Notes under the pieces: generated by a model
Told to the model about the DNA's origin: nothing
Databases searched by the model: none
The model's input: only the letters and a program-made list of their open reading frames with translations
Assembly (NCBI GenBank): GCA_023091665.1
Contig: JALJCQ010000006.1
Location: forward strand, 1,178,001 to 1,242,000
Direction: 5' to 3'
DNA length: 64,000 bases
Origin: Pythium myriotylum
Taxonomy: Eukaryota; Oomycota; Peronosporomycetes; Pythiales; Pythiaceae
Shown here: piece by piece, positions 49,216 to 58,956 of the stretch
Position numbering within the stretch: the first letter of the stretch is position 1
Layout: every line of letters starts with the position of its first letter
Position numbers and translations under genes: made by a program

Positions 49216-51203
49216 TTATTCACTATACCTATGGCGCTTCGAGATCGGTTCCATTGTGTCGTCGTCTTGTGCGTCACCGTCTCCATTCTCCCCAGCACCC
49301 ATTCGGAACAGATCCACGCAGCCGAGAGACGGCAAAGGATCACGATCCGACCCTTTAGCCTCTTTACACTCTCGGCGTATCTCAAGCAGTTGATCGGCTT
49401 GATCAGCGCTGGGCAGCTCGATATAAACACTCATCTTGTCCTTGTATCGCACCTTCACATGCTTTGGGGTTCGTAAGTTCAACGCCCATGCGACACTTTG
49501 CTGGATATGGTGTGGTTTGACCTTAGGGATCCATGCGCGTGTCAACTTCATCAGTAAAAATCTTGCTCGGCTCGGCATCTCGATTTCTTTAGGGTACGGT
49601 CCAGGGCGAGTGAGCATCACTGGAGGCAGTAATTGGGTGAGCTTGATCGAATTTCGAAGCCGGAGTATCGTTTCTTTCCATTTCGGTCGTTGATCTTCGC
49701 TGTCTTCTACTGCTCCAATTCGTGCGAGTTCTTGATTGGGAACCCCAAGTCCCGAGCACACTCGGAGGAAGACGGCGCCCGTCATGAAAGCGTCATAACC
49801 AGCCTGGTGGGCGCTGAGTGGGACGGTCTGGCACGTTGTAGTTTCGCTCGAGCGAGAGTCTTCGACAATGGGTCCATGGAACGGATCTTTGGACACGCAT
49901 TCGTACACATGCTCCAAGGCCGAGTGCTGAAGCCGGTCGCCGAACAGATCGACGTGATCCATTGCGTGCTCGACCAGCAGCTTCGTGTCGAACAGGCTCG
50001 TCCTGCCGAGCCAAGTGTGGAGTTCATGGAGGAACGCAGAGCATGACGTAGGTAACGGCTCGTGAAACTTGTCATAACATTGCATGAGGTCCAATAGCAT
50101 GTTATGGCCCACGAGCGGCTTGCCCGCCTCTGTAAGCAGGTCGAAGAGAGCTGTGAAGCCAATCAGAGAAAGATTCCGTTGTTGGAGCTCCTCGTGAGTG
50201 ATAGCCTCGTGAGCGGCTCGTAGTCGCTCCTTCTGCTGCTCATCATCAGTCCTAACGAGGCGCAGTCGCCGCTTCCACGGCGATGCCTTCACATCTGCAT
50301 CGTCGTCGTTGTCGGCCGAGCAGTCCAGCACAACGATGGATGGGAATTCCTTTTCGGCCATCGTCAACAACGCGCTCCGACGGAACGGCGGCAAAGCTTC
50401 AGTCACAAACATGCGCCAGCACACACCACCACCATCGCAACGTATGACTGCACGCGTCTCTGAGATCTTTTCCATCAAGAACCGCGTGGGAAGTTCGAGT
50501 GCTGTCGTGTCTTGGTTTTCCGCACCCTCTGCCTTCTGTGTGTCTTTCAGATCTGCAAGTACCGCAATACGCTTGCGCATGTCTTTCAAAAATCGCTCAC
50601 TCTCAGCTGTTCGGATCTTAGCGGCAGGATCGCCTTTGAATTTCGCCGTCACGTCCTCGCGCAGCGGTTTGTCGAGCACGTCTGCGGCTTGGCGCTGCTC
50701 GTGATGGGATAGATAGCCGATGCCTTCGTCCACCCATGCGTTCAAGTCGAAGCCGTGCTGTCGGATATAGGTGAGGCACTTGGCCTGAACGGCGAAGCTG
50801 CGGTCTGGAAGCTCGCTGCGCTGGTGGTTGTGAACGCTCGGGTGGAAGACGGGGAAGATCGGGAACTGGAACGTGCGCACGCGGAAGACGCGCGCGTCGG
50901 CGTCCCACGTGAAGCAGCTCAGTCCAAACTCCACGACGGCGAAGGACTGCGCACTCTCGCGCATTTGCGCGTAGCGCTGGTCGACCGTGTCCGTGAGACT
51001 CGGCTTCTCGCTGCAAACAAGCGCAAGTGAGCGGCGTGAGGAATAAAAGGACCAGCGAGTGAGCAGCGGGCGTCGTACAGCTGCGCCGAGAGGCCGCTCA
51101 GCTCGGTGTCGAACGCGACGAAGGACGCGCCGCGCAGGATCTCGCGGATGGCCGCCAGCGCCTCCGGGAAGCGCGCGCGCGCGACGTGCTCCACATGGAC
51201 CAT
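49216..51203 (-). CDS. PARN: PARN-like poly(A)-specific 3' exoribonuclease, 639 aa
   Basis: Exons 51079..51203 and 49216..51010 (68-nt intron, GTACGA...TTGCAG; total 1920 nt). DEDD-family deadenylase: catalytic Asp/Glu in FVAFDTELSG (residues 32 and 34), Asp in LVGHNMLLDLMQCYDKF, and the His/Asp pair in HQAGYDAFMTGAVFL. EKPSLTDTVDQRYAQMRESA matches the PARN segment after the first motif. An R3H-like insert is expected around residues 170-260. Removes poly(A) tails from mRNAs and trims snoRNA/scaRNA ends. The model depends on the intron placed inside the first conserved block, which restores continuity. Confidence 0.92.
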
Positions 51204-51327
51204 GCTCTTCCTGCAGCTCGGTTCTTAGAGAAAGAGTGACGTGTCCGTAGTGACCAAAATCCGTATTTAGTGGGACCACTCTACAACTTCAACTGCCAAG
51301 AGCTCCGTCCGTATCCAGTGTACTCGC

Positions 51328-52625
51328 TCAGTGCTTGAGCTTGTCGAGGCAGCGCAGGCCCTGCTCCTCGTAGTCGCGCTTGAGGATCCAGAACTCGTCG
51401 CGGTCCTTCATCACGTCCGCCAGCACGCTGCCGCCCTGGAACACGAGGTGCTTGCGGCGCGGCGGGTCGTTGATGCGAAGACGGAACTTGCTCAGGCGCG
51501 ACTTGTCGCCCTTGAGCACGTCCGTCAAGTAGCGGTCCTTGATGTCCTTCTCCAGACGGCTCGGCAGACCAGGGTACATGCTCGAGCCACCGGAGAGCAC
51601 GATGTTCTTGAAGAACTCGGTGCGCAGGTCAATGTCTGCCTTCATGCACATGTCGAAGACCATGTCGCTCATACCCGCGCCCTCAACGTCGATCAAGCCC
51701 GGGTTGAAAAGAGCCTCAGGGGCTTCGAATCGCTCGCGGCCGAGGCGGACGATACGACCGTCCGGCAACTCGTACGTCTCTTCCAGCACAGTCGTCTCGA
51801 GTGCGAGCTTCCGCTCGGCCTGAGGCTCGTAGGCGACATAGCAGTGTTTCTCCTTGATTTGTCGCACTGTTTCGAAGTCTGCTGTGCGGTTGAACGCATA
51901 TCCTCGCAAAAGCAGCAACTTGATCAGGTACTGCGTGATGTGGCGACCAGCAACGTCAAGTCGGCAAATCAGGTGTTGCGGCACGTATCCTTCATACACA
52001 GGCACGATGTGTGTCACGCCATCACCAGTATCGATGACCACACCCGTGACTGTGCCTTGAGCGTAAAGCGTGAGCATGGCTTGTGTCGTTACGTTCGTGC
52101 CTTCGAATCCGTACTTCTCGAACATCGTCTCCACGAGCTTTTCGCGGTTTCGCTTTGGGTTGAGCGGCGGCTCCGTGAGCAGGATGCGATGGCCCGCTGG
52201 GTTGATCTCAAGCCGCTCGTGGAACGTGTAGTCCCATAGCTTCTCCATATCATCCCAGTTCTTGACGATGCCATTCTCCACGGGGTACGAGATCTCGAGG
52301 TTGGAGCGCACGGCCGCGGCTTCATCACCGAACATGATATCCTATCGCACGCGCCTCAGTCTCAGCACGGCGCGCACAGAGCTATGGCCACTACGCACCT
52401 TGAGCAAGATGTCTTTCTGCACAGCCTCCTCCGCACGAAGGATCGGGCGACCCACGAGCGACGGGAAGATGCATTTCGGGAAGTTCTCGCCGGCGAATCC
52501 TGCCTTGACGAACTGCGAGCAAGCAAAGATCCGGTCAGCGCAGGGCGGAGAGCTCTCGCGAGGGGAGGCGCGCAGCGTACGCCCGTGCCGTTGTCGCAGA
52601 CAACGATCTTGTTGGCGGCCACCAT
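51328..52625 (-). CDS. ARP2: Actin-related protein 2 (Arp2), 390 aa, three exons
   Basis: Exons 52581..52625, 52399..52512, 51328..52341 (introns 68 and 57 nt; total 1173 nt). Subunit of the Arp2/3 complex that nucleates branched actin filaments. Arp2 hallmarks: [73 protein letters not shown] and [20 protein letters not shown], with the nucleotide-binding loops intact. Length is close to other Arp2 proteins (about 390-394 aa). Essential cytoskeletal gene. Confidence 0.96.
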
Positions 52626-53191
52626 GGCGATGCTGCTCTTGTTCTCTAGTGCTCTCGGCGACCGCTTGTCGCGTGCTTCGATGTTGGACTCTGTTCCCCT
52701 CGGGAGGCACAATCAGAGCATGCTCTTTATCAGTTTCTAAAAGTCTATCATGGTGTCATCAAATACGATATAGCAACACATCAAATAAAGGAGGTAATAG
52801 AATATCATATACCCCGCTTCAATGCCAGCAAGATCTTCTCGAGATCTGGCTCGACAGGACGACGTGGGAGCCATGGCCAAGACGAGAGAAGACTTGCTGC
52901 GTAGGACTTGGGGGCTCAATTGATTGCATTCATCATGAGGATCGACCATCCAGTTAACACAATTAGTGTACACAGCATGTTCTGCCGCGATTTTGTGCTG
53001 CAGCGTTCGTTTCGCCGTCGCGGAGTCGATCTGAGATGGTCTGGGGTGGTCTCGGCCACTGGTCTGTCGTCGCATCGATCGTGCTCATCCATGGCTTGCA
53101 TTGTCGACCGACTCATAGAAGAGGACCCACAGATCGGATCGATGGTGGCACGCCCAAGGTACGAGAAGTGCTTCGAGTCGTCGAGACACTT

Positions 53192-53692
53192 CTACGTCGA
53201 CATCCGTACTCGGTGAGCGGTTTTGCAGTCCAGACCGCAGTAATGGTCAAAGTGGCTGAGCTGGCGCTGGAAGCACTTGTGGCAATTGAGACACCAGCGC
53301 TGGTCCTTCGTGGGTTCATAAAAAGAGGATTCGTCGTTGAGAAACGAAGAGAAAAGCGAGGTTTCCGAGTCCGAGGTCCGCGTGGTCGTGATGCTGGACC
53401 GCCGGTCGTCGCAGTGGAAAGCAGGCTTCGCAGGCTCGACCATCAGCTCCTCTTCGCAGCAAATGATCTCCCGCACGCTCGCCCCAAAGTTCTCGTCCTC
53501 ATCTGCCGCAGACGCCATCGTGTCTCGCGAGTCCTTGTGCAGCCATCCGCGCACTTTGTGGCTGAGATACTTGAGCGACGTGAGCTTCCGGAGCGTGCTC
53601 ATTTCATCGAACGGTTTGTGGATGGATCGCGTGCTGCGGACGCGCTGCAGGTGTCCATTGTAGACGACGTACTCTCGAGCATCGCGAGCCAT
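53192..53692 (-). CDS. Small Cys/His-rich-ended protein, 166 aa, unknown function
   Basis: Starts at ATG 53692 (MARDAREYVVYNGHLQRVRS); the upstream open frame has no coding character. The N-terminal 60 residues are basic (FDEMSTLRKLTSLKYLSHKV), followed by a Ser/Glu-rich linker. The C-terminal 35 residues contain WCLNCHKCFQRQLSHFDHYC then GLDCKTAH, five Cys and four His in a zinc-binding-like arrangement. I recall similar C-termini in uncharacterised oomycete proteins but no named domain. Could bind nucleic acid or protein. Single exon. Confidence 0.65.
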   Translation of the reverse strand: MARDAREYVVYNGHLQRVRSTRSIHKPFDEMSTLRKLTSLKYLSHKVRGWLHKDSRDTMASAADEDENFGASVREIICCEEELMVEPAKPAFHCDDRRSSITTTRTSDSETSLFSSFLNDESSFYEPTKDQRWCLNCHKCFQRQLSHFDHYCGLDCKTAHRVRMST

Positions 53693-54608
53693 GTTGGCGC
53701 GAGCAGGGGAGTTCCGAAATGCAAGCCCTCGACGGGAGCACAGGAAGGGGGATGATGGACAGCGCTGGTTAACGCTGACGCCAGGAGGCACAAGAGCTTC
53801 CTGTTGTGTGCACAACGAGCGAGCTCCCCACCTGTCGCTGTTTCCTGGGAGCCATGTTGCGCGTGAGAAAAAACCTTGGCTCAGAGAAACGGTTAACGTT
53901 GAGGTGCAATCTCTGTAATCCGATAACGTAGATGGGAAGCGTTCCGGGTTCCACAGCTACGCTGTTGGAGAAACCTTCTATTTTCGATGAGCAGAAATTT
54001 CGAAGAAGCGGGATGTACCTATTCAGCGGCGCCGGCGGCTGCCTCGGCAACAAAGAGCGGGGGCTCGTCTCCTCGCCCAACGGATCTCTATCTCGCTGTG
54101 GGCGGCGGCATTTCGCTCGCGGCGGCTGGCGGGTGGCGCGCCGGATCTCCCTGTGCGCGCGTCGCATTAGCGTCGCCTCTCGAGGCGGAGAGCTCCGGAG
54201 GCGCTTCGAAGAGCCACCCACGCCAACCCAGTCACTCACGCCGCGGAGGGAAAGAGGGACGATTCGAAGCGCAAATCGTCCAATGAGAGCGACGCCCTCG
54301 CGCGCCGGAGCCGACGATGCCCTTTGCCCTTGACTCGCCGTCCGCGGCGTCCGTTAGCAAGCGAGTGGCTCGCCATGTCGGCGGCGCGTGGAGCCATGTC
54401 GGCGACTGGTCCGGTGTTCTAGAAGAGTGGCCCCATGGCGGTGGGCGGCTCAGTGGGTTCCACGTGGACCTCTCTTTTGTCGGGTCGCGATTCAATTTTG
54501 AATTGCAGAAAGATTCCTTCTGAATTGCAGAGGCGGTGGCCGGCGGGAGCCCACTCTGGACTTCAATTCAAAATCTTTGTTCTGGAGAGAAGGGAACGAA
54601 GAGCTCCC
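53693..54608. other. SERCA promoter/5' UTR region
   Basis: About 900 bp before the SERCA start. The last 120 bp contain an 11-bp inverted repeat (54495-54505 with 54564-54574) and a direct repeat TGAATTGCAG (54499-54508 and 54521-54530), perhaps a 5' UTR structure. Plus-strand frames (53932 onward) are not supported as genes. Confidence 0.45.
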
Positions 54609-57600
54609 ATGGGCAGCGACGGCTTCCGCTTCGAGGTGGAGACGCCCGCCGCGGTGCTCAAGCACTTCGACGTCAGCGAGGACCGCGGCCTGGACGACGC
54701 CGCCGTCGCCAAGCAGCGCGCGGCCTTCGGCTTCAACGAGCTCGACAAGGAGGACGGCACGCCGCTCTGGAAGCTCGTGCTCGAGCAGTTCGATGACGCG
54801 CTCGTCAAGATCCTGCTCGCGGCCGCCGCCGTCTCCTTCGCGCTCGCCTACTTCGAGGGCGGACACGAGGAAGAAGGCATCGCCGCCTTCGTCGAGCCGC
54901 TTGTCATCCTCGTCATCCTCATCCTCAACGCCATCGTCGGCGTGTGGCAAGAGTCGAACGCCGAGGCCGCGCTCGACGCGCTCAAGGACCTCCAGCCCGA
55001 GAACGCGCGCGTGCTCCGCAACGGAGAGATGGTCACCATCCCCGCGCGCGAGCTCGTGCCCGGTGACATCGCCGAGATTCGCGTCGGCGACAAGGTCCCG
55101 GCCGACATGCGACTCATCTCGATGAAGACTACGGCCATCCGCGTCGAACAGGCGCAGATGACAGGAGAAAGCACGTCGGTCAACAAGGAGATCGACGCGC
55201 TGCCGAAGAGCACGGAGAACGTGATCCAAGCCAAGACCAACATGCTCTTCGCCACCACGGTCGTCGTGAACGGTCTCGGCCGCGGTGTTGTCACGGAGAT
55301 CGGCATGAAGACGGAGATCGGTAAGATCCAGGCCTCCGTCCAGGAGGCCGCGGAGGACGAGGAGGCTACGCCATTGAAGAAGAAGCTGGACGAATTCGGC
55401 GAGATGCTCTCAAAGGTCATTCTCGTCATCTGCATCGTGGTCTGGGCTATCAACTACAAGAACTTCTTCGACCCGGCTCACGGCTCGGTGATTAAGGGCT
55501 GCATCTACTACTTCAAGATCGCCGTTGCGCTTGCCGTGGCCGCCATCCCGGAAGGTCTTCCGGCCGTCATCACGACGTGCCTTGCGCTCGGCACGCGTAA
55601 GATGGCCAAGAAGAACGCCATTGTGCGTAAGCTGCCGTCTGTCGAAACATTGGGCTGCACGACTGTGATCTGCTCGGACAAGACGGGTACGCTCACGACC
55701 AATGAGATGTCCTGCGTGACGTTCTCGCACCCAGGTAGCAGCGAGACGGAGCTCATCACGTACGACGTTGAGGGCCACACGTACGCGCCGGTCGGCAAGA
55801 TCACCGGCAAGCCACTGGGCCAGTACAAGACCGTGACGACCCTCGCTAAGATCGCGTCGCTGTGTAACGAGTCGGCGATTGAGTACAACGAAGGCAAGTA
55901 CCTGCGCGTGGGTGAGCCAACTGAGGCGGCACTCAAGGTGCTCGTGGAGAAGATTGGCTTCCCGGACGACCCGGCCAAGCAGGCGGAGTTTGCCGCGCTC
56001 CAGAACTCGAACCCAGCCAAGGCTGTTCAGTTCTGCAACGACTTCTACGCGGAGCAGCACAAGAAGCTTGCGATCCTCGAGTTCTCGCGTGACCGTAAGT
56101 CGATGTCGGTGCTCTGCTCCAAGGGCAACTCGGCTCAGCGCTCGACCCGTTCGTCGACATCCAACCAGAACGTCCTCTTCGTAAAGGGTGCCCCAGAAGG
56201 CCTTATCGACCGCTGCTCGAGCATCCAGCTTGGTGACGGCTCGGTCAAGCCGCTCACGGCCGCCGGCCGTCAGATGTTGCTCGCGCAAGTTTCGGCCCTT
56301 GCTCGCAAGTCGCTTCGCTGCCTTGCGTTGGCGAAGAAGGAAGATCTTGGTGACCTTGGCCTTTACGACGGCGACCGTCACCACCCTGCGCACAAGCAGC
56401 TTGAGAAGACTGAGAACTTCGCAGCGATTGAGTCGGGTCTGACTTTTGTCGGCCTCGCCAGTATGCTCGACCCACCGCGTCCGGAGGTGCGGCCGATGAT
56501 CGAGATCTGCCACACGGCTGGCATCCGCGTAATCGTGATCACTGGTGACAACAAGCTCACGGCCGAGAGCATCTGCCGCAAGATCGGTGTCTTCACCGAG
56601 ACGGAGGATGTGTCGCACAAGTCGTTCACCGGTGGCGAGTTCTTCGCGCTGCCAAAGGACAAGCAGGTGGAGTATCTCATGGGCCACGGCGGTCTCGTGT
56701 TCTCGCGCACGGAACCCAAGCACAAGCAACAGCTCGTGAAGATGCTGAAGCAGCAGGGAGAAGTCGCGGCTATGACGGGTGACGGTGTGAACGATGCGCC
56801 TGCCCTCAAGCAGGCCGACATCGGTATCGCTATGGGTATCACCGGCACGGAGGTGGCTAAGGAGGCTGCGGACATGGTGCTGGCAGACGATAACTTCGCC
56901 ACCATCGTGTCGGCTGTTGAGGAAGGTCGTGCCATCTACAACAACATGCAGGCGTTCATCCGCTATCTGATCTCGTCGAACATCGGCGAGGTGGCGGCTA
57001 TTTTCTTCACGGCTGCGCTTGGTCTCCCCGAGGGTCTCATTCCCGTGCAGCTTCTATGGGTCAACCTCGTCACGGACGGCCCGCCCGCTACGGCACTTGG
57101 CTTCAACCCGCCGGACAAGGACATCATGACCAAGCCACCGCGCCGCAGCGACGACGTGCTCATCAACCGTTGGGTTTTCTTCCGCTACATGGTTGTCGGC
57201 GTCTACGTTGGTCTTGCCTGTGTCGGTGTGTTTGCTTACTGGTACGTCTACTACGAGGGCTCGAACGACGGCCACACGCTCATCACGTTCGAGCAACTCA
57301 CGCACTGGGGCAAGTGCCACGAGTGGAAGGACTTCAAGGTCAACAACTTCGATGGCATGGACTTCTCATCGGACCCTTGCCGTTACTTCACGGACGGTAA
57401 GCGCACGGCCTCGACGCTCTCGCTCTCTGTGCTTGTTGCGATCGAGATGTTCAACGCGCTCAACGCGCTTTCGGAGGATGCCAGCCTCTTCACCATGCCG
57501 CCGTGGTCCAACCCGTACCTCCTCATCGCCATGGTCGTCTCCTTCGGTATGCACTTCGTGATCCTCTACGTCGATGTGCTCGCCGACACGTTCAGTGTGA

Positions 57601-57755
57601 CTCCTCTGGACCTGAACGAGTGGCTTGTTGTGCTTGCGTTCTCGTTGCCCGTTATCCTCATCGATGAAGTGCTCAAGTTCTTCGGTCGCCGCATGGCCGC
57701 GGCCGAGCTCAAGCGCCGTCTGGAGGCGGAGAATGCCGAGAAGAAGGACCAGTAA
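54609..57755 (+). CDS. SERCA-type Ca2+-transporting P-type ATPase, 1048 aa
   Basis: P2A ATPase pumping Ca2+ from cytosol into the endoplasmic reticulum. All catalytic motifs are present: TGES (about residue 183), helix-4 calcium site with [18 protein letters not shown], phosphorylation site [13 protein letters not shown] (Asp at about 357), nucleotide-binding KGAPEG, hinge [20 protein letters not shown], and [20 protein letters not shown] of helix 6 with the calcium-binding Asn/Asp. ATG 54609 ([20 protein letters not shown]) matches the usual N-terminus; the open frame upstream is UTR. Length is typical for SERCA (about 1000 aa). The tail ends in a Lys/Asp/Gln-rich stretch. Confidence 0.96.
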   Translation: MGSDGFRFEVETPAAVLKHFDVSEDRGLDDAAVAKQRAAFGFNELDKEDGTPLWKLVLEQFDDALVKILLAAAAVSFALAYFEGGHEEEGIAAFVEPLVILVILILNAIVGVWQESNAEAALDALKDLQPENARVLRNGEMVTIPARELVPGDIAEIRVGDKVPADMRLISMKTTAIRVEQAQMTGESTSVNKEIDALPKSTENVIQAKTNMLFATTVVVNGLGRGVVTEIGMKTEIGKIQASVQEAAEDEEATPLKKKLDEFGEMLSKVILVICIVVWAINYKNFFDPAHGSVIKGCIYYFKIAVALAVAAIPEGLPAVITTCLALGTRKMAKKNAIVRKLPSVETLGCTTVICSDKTGTLTTNEMSCVTFSHPGSSETELITYDVEGHTYAPVGKITGKPLGQYKTVTTLAKIASLCNESAIEYNEGKYLRVGEPTEAALKVLVEKIGFPDDPAKQAEFAALQNSNPAKAVQFCNDFYAEQHKKLAILEFSRDRKSMSVLCSKGNSAQRSTRSSTSNQNVLFVKGAPEGLIDRCSSIQLGDGSVKPLTAAGRQMLLAQVSALARKSLRCLALAKKEDLGDLGLYDGDRHHPAHKQLEKTENFAAIESGLTFVGLASMLDPPRPEVRPMIEICHTAGIRVIVITGDNKLTAESICRKIGVFTETEDVSHKSFTGGEFFALPKDKQVEYLMGHGGLVFSRTEPKHKQQLVKMLKQQGEVAAMTGDGVNDAPALKQADIGIAMGITGTEVAKEAADMVLADDNFATIVSAVEEGRAIYNNMQAFIRYLISSNIGEVAAIFFTAALGLPEGLIPVQLLWVNLVTDGPPATALGFNPPDKDIMTKPPRRSDDVLINRWVFFRYMVVGVYVGLACVGVFAYWYVYYEGSNDGHTLITFEQLTHWGKCHEWKDFKVNNFDGMDFSSDPCRYFTDGKRTASTLSLSVLVAIEMFNALNALSEDASLFTMPPWSNPYLLIAMVVSFGMHFVILYVDVLADTFSVTPLDLNEWLVVLAFSLPVILIDEVLKFFGRRMAAAELKRRLEAENAEKKDQ

Positions 57756-57926
57756 GTCAGTCTTGTTGTCTTCACTGCTGGAAACCCCTCGGATAGAAGG
57801 TTTCAAGAAAGTGAGCCGTGTAGGTGAAGGCTCAGGAGCCTTTCGCCGGCGGCTCCTCCCGCATACTGTAGCGATCGATCGTGTTCTTTAGAGAGAATGC
57901 ATTTTTTACTTTTCGAAAGGTTACAC

Positions 57927-58853
57927 TCACTTGGACTTCTCACTCGGTGCAATCTCGGCGTTGAGTCCCAGTTCGTGGACCACGAAGTGGCCGAACGCAG
58001 CCATGAGAGCAAAGCTCTCGATATGGTGGGCAGCCTCCGAGAGCGATCGAAGCGAAGAGGCCGAAACGCTCATAAAGCTGACCGCAGCGACGCCGTAGAA
58101 CAGCGTGCTCAGCGCACAGTTCTTGGACCCGATGTATCGCGGCACGTCTCTCCAGCGCGCTGGCCACCCGCCAAAGTAAGCTTGATACGCACGTCCCATG
58201 ACGGCACTGACAAGCGCGGTGGTGGTGAAGCGCACCATGAACATCATGTCGATGAATGCAGCCATGAACGTCGCTCGCTTCGCGTCGACGGGCACAGTCC
58301 ATGTGGACAGGATCTCCACGACACTGGACTGCGTGATCTTGGCGCAAATGAGAGAGAGCACGCAGAGGCATACGCTTGGGATGGCCACACGAGTGGTTAT
58401 GGCCTTGGTCCGTGCCAGGAAAACCAGCAGGCCCCACTGGAGCACCACCTTGCTCACCAAGAGATACGTCTCCCATCGCACGACGAGCACGATGCGAGCC
58501 AGCAGCTCGTCTGCGTTTCGGAACGGCGACGTCGACGTCTTGGCGTCCGTGCTCTCGGCGTTGAAGGTCGCCATCGCCGAGAGGAAGGCGCCGAGGTCTT
58601 CGGCGGCATGCACTTGCTCAAGCCAGCGCAGCACGTGGAAGAAGCCCCGGCGATCGCGGAAGCTCGTGGGGAATGCGCGCGGCAGCTGCGCGAAGGGCAG
58701 CGACGGTCCATCGACAGCGCAGAGCGAGAAGACGCAGCCGGTGAGCGCCGTCGCGAGCTGCAGCCGCCGACGCGACGCCAGTCGCATGTTGGCGGTATCC
58801 TCAGGATACTCGCTGGTCTGGTTTCCATCACGCGAAGAGACACGTCTTTTCAT
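57927..58853 (-). CDS. Multi-pass membrane protein of unknown function, 308 aa
   Basis: Continuous frame with about five or six hydrophobic segments (for example LLVSKVVLQWGLLVFLA, VAIPSVCLCVLSLIC, FMAAFIDMMFMVRFTTTALV and LSTLFYGVAAVSFMSVSAS) and polar loops, C-terminus NAEIAPSEKSK. I recognise no family. ATG 58853 is the first; ATG 58787 (MRLASRRRLQL) could also be used and would put the first hydrophobic segment nearer the N-terminus. Convergent with SERCA and divergent from the Dicer-like gene (104 bp between starts). Confidence 0.6.
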   Translation of the reverse strand: MKRRVSSRDGNQTSEYPEDTANMRLASRRRLQLATALTGCVFSLCAVDGPSLPFAQLPRAFPTSFRDRRGFFHVLRWLEQVHAAEDLGAFLSAMATFNAESTDAKTSTSPFRNADELLARIVLVVRWETYLLVSKVVLQWGLLVFLARTKAITTRVAIPSVCLCVLSLICAKITQSSVVEILSTWTVPVDAKRATFMAAFIDMMFMVRFTTTALVSAVMGRAYQAYFGGWPARWRDVPRYIGSKNCALSTLFYGVAAVSFMSVSASSLRSLSEAAHHIESFALMAAFGHFVVHELGLNAEIAPSEKSK

Positions 58854-58956
58854 TGACTGAAAGTGCTGCCTATAATCGACAGGATTGGCTGTAAATCCGC
58901 CAATCTCTCAATCCAGTATTCCACACCCGAGTTCCTGATCAAGCTCCATTCCATCA

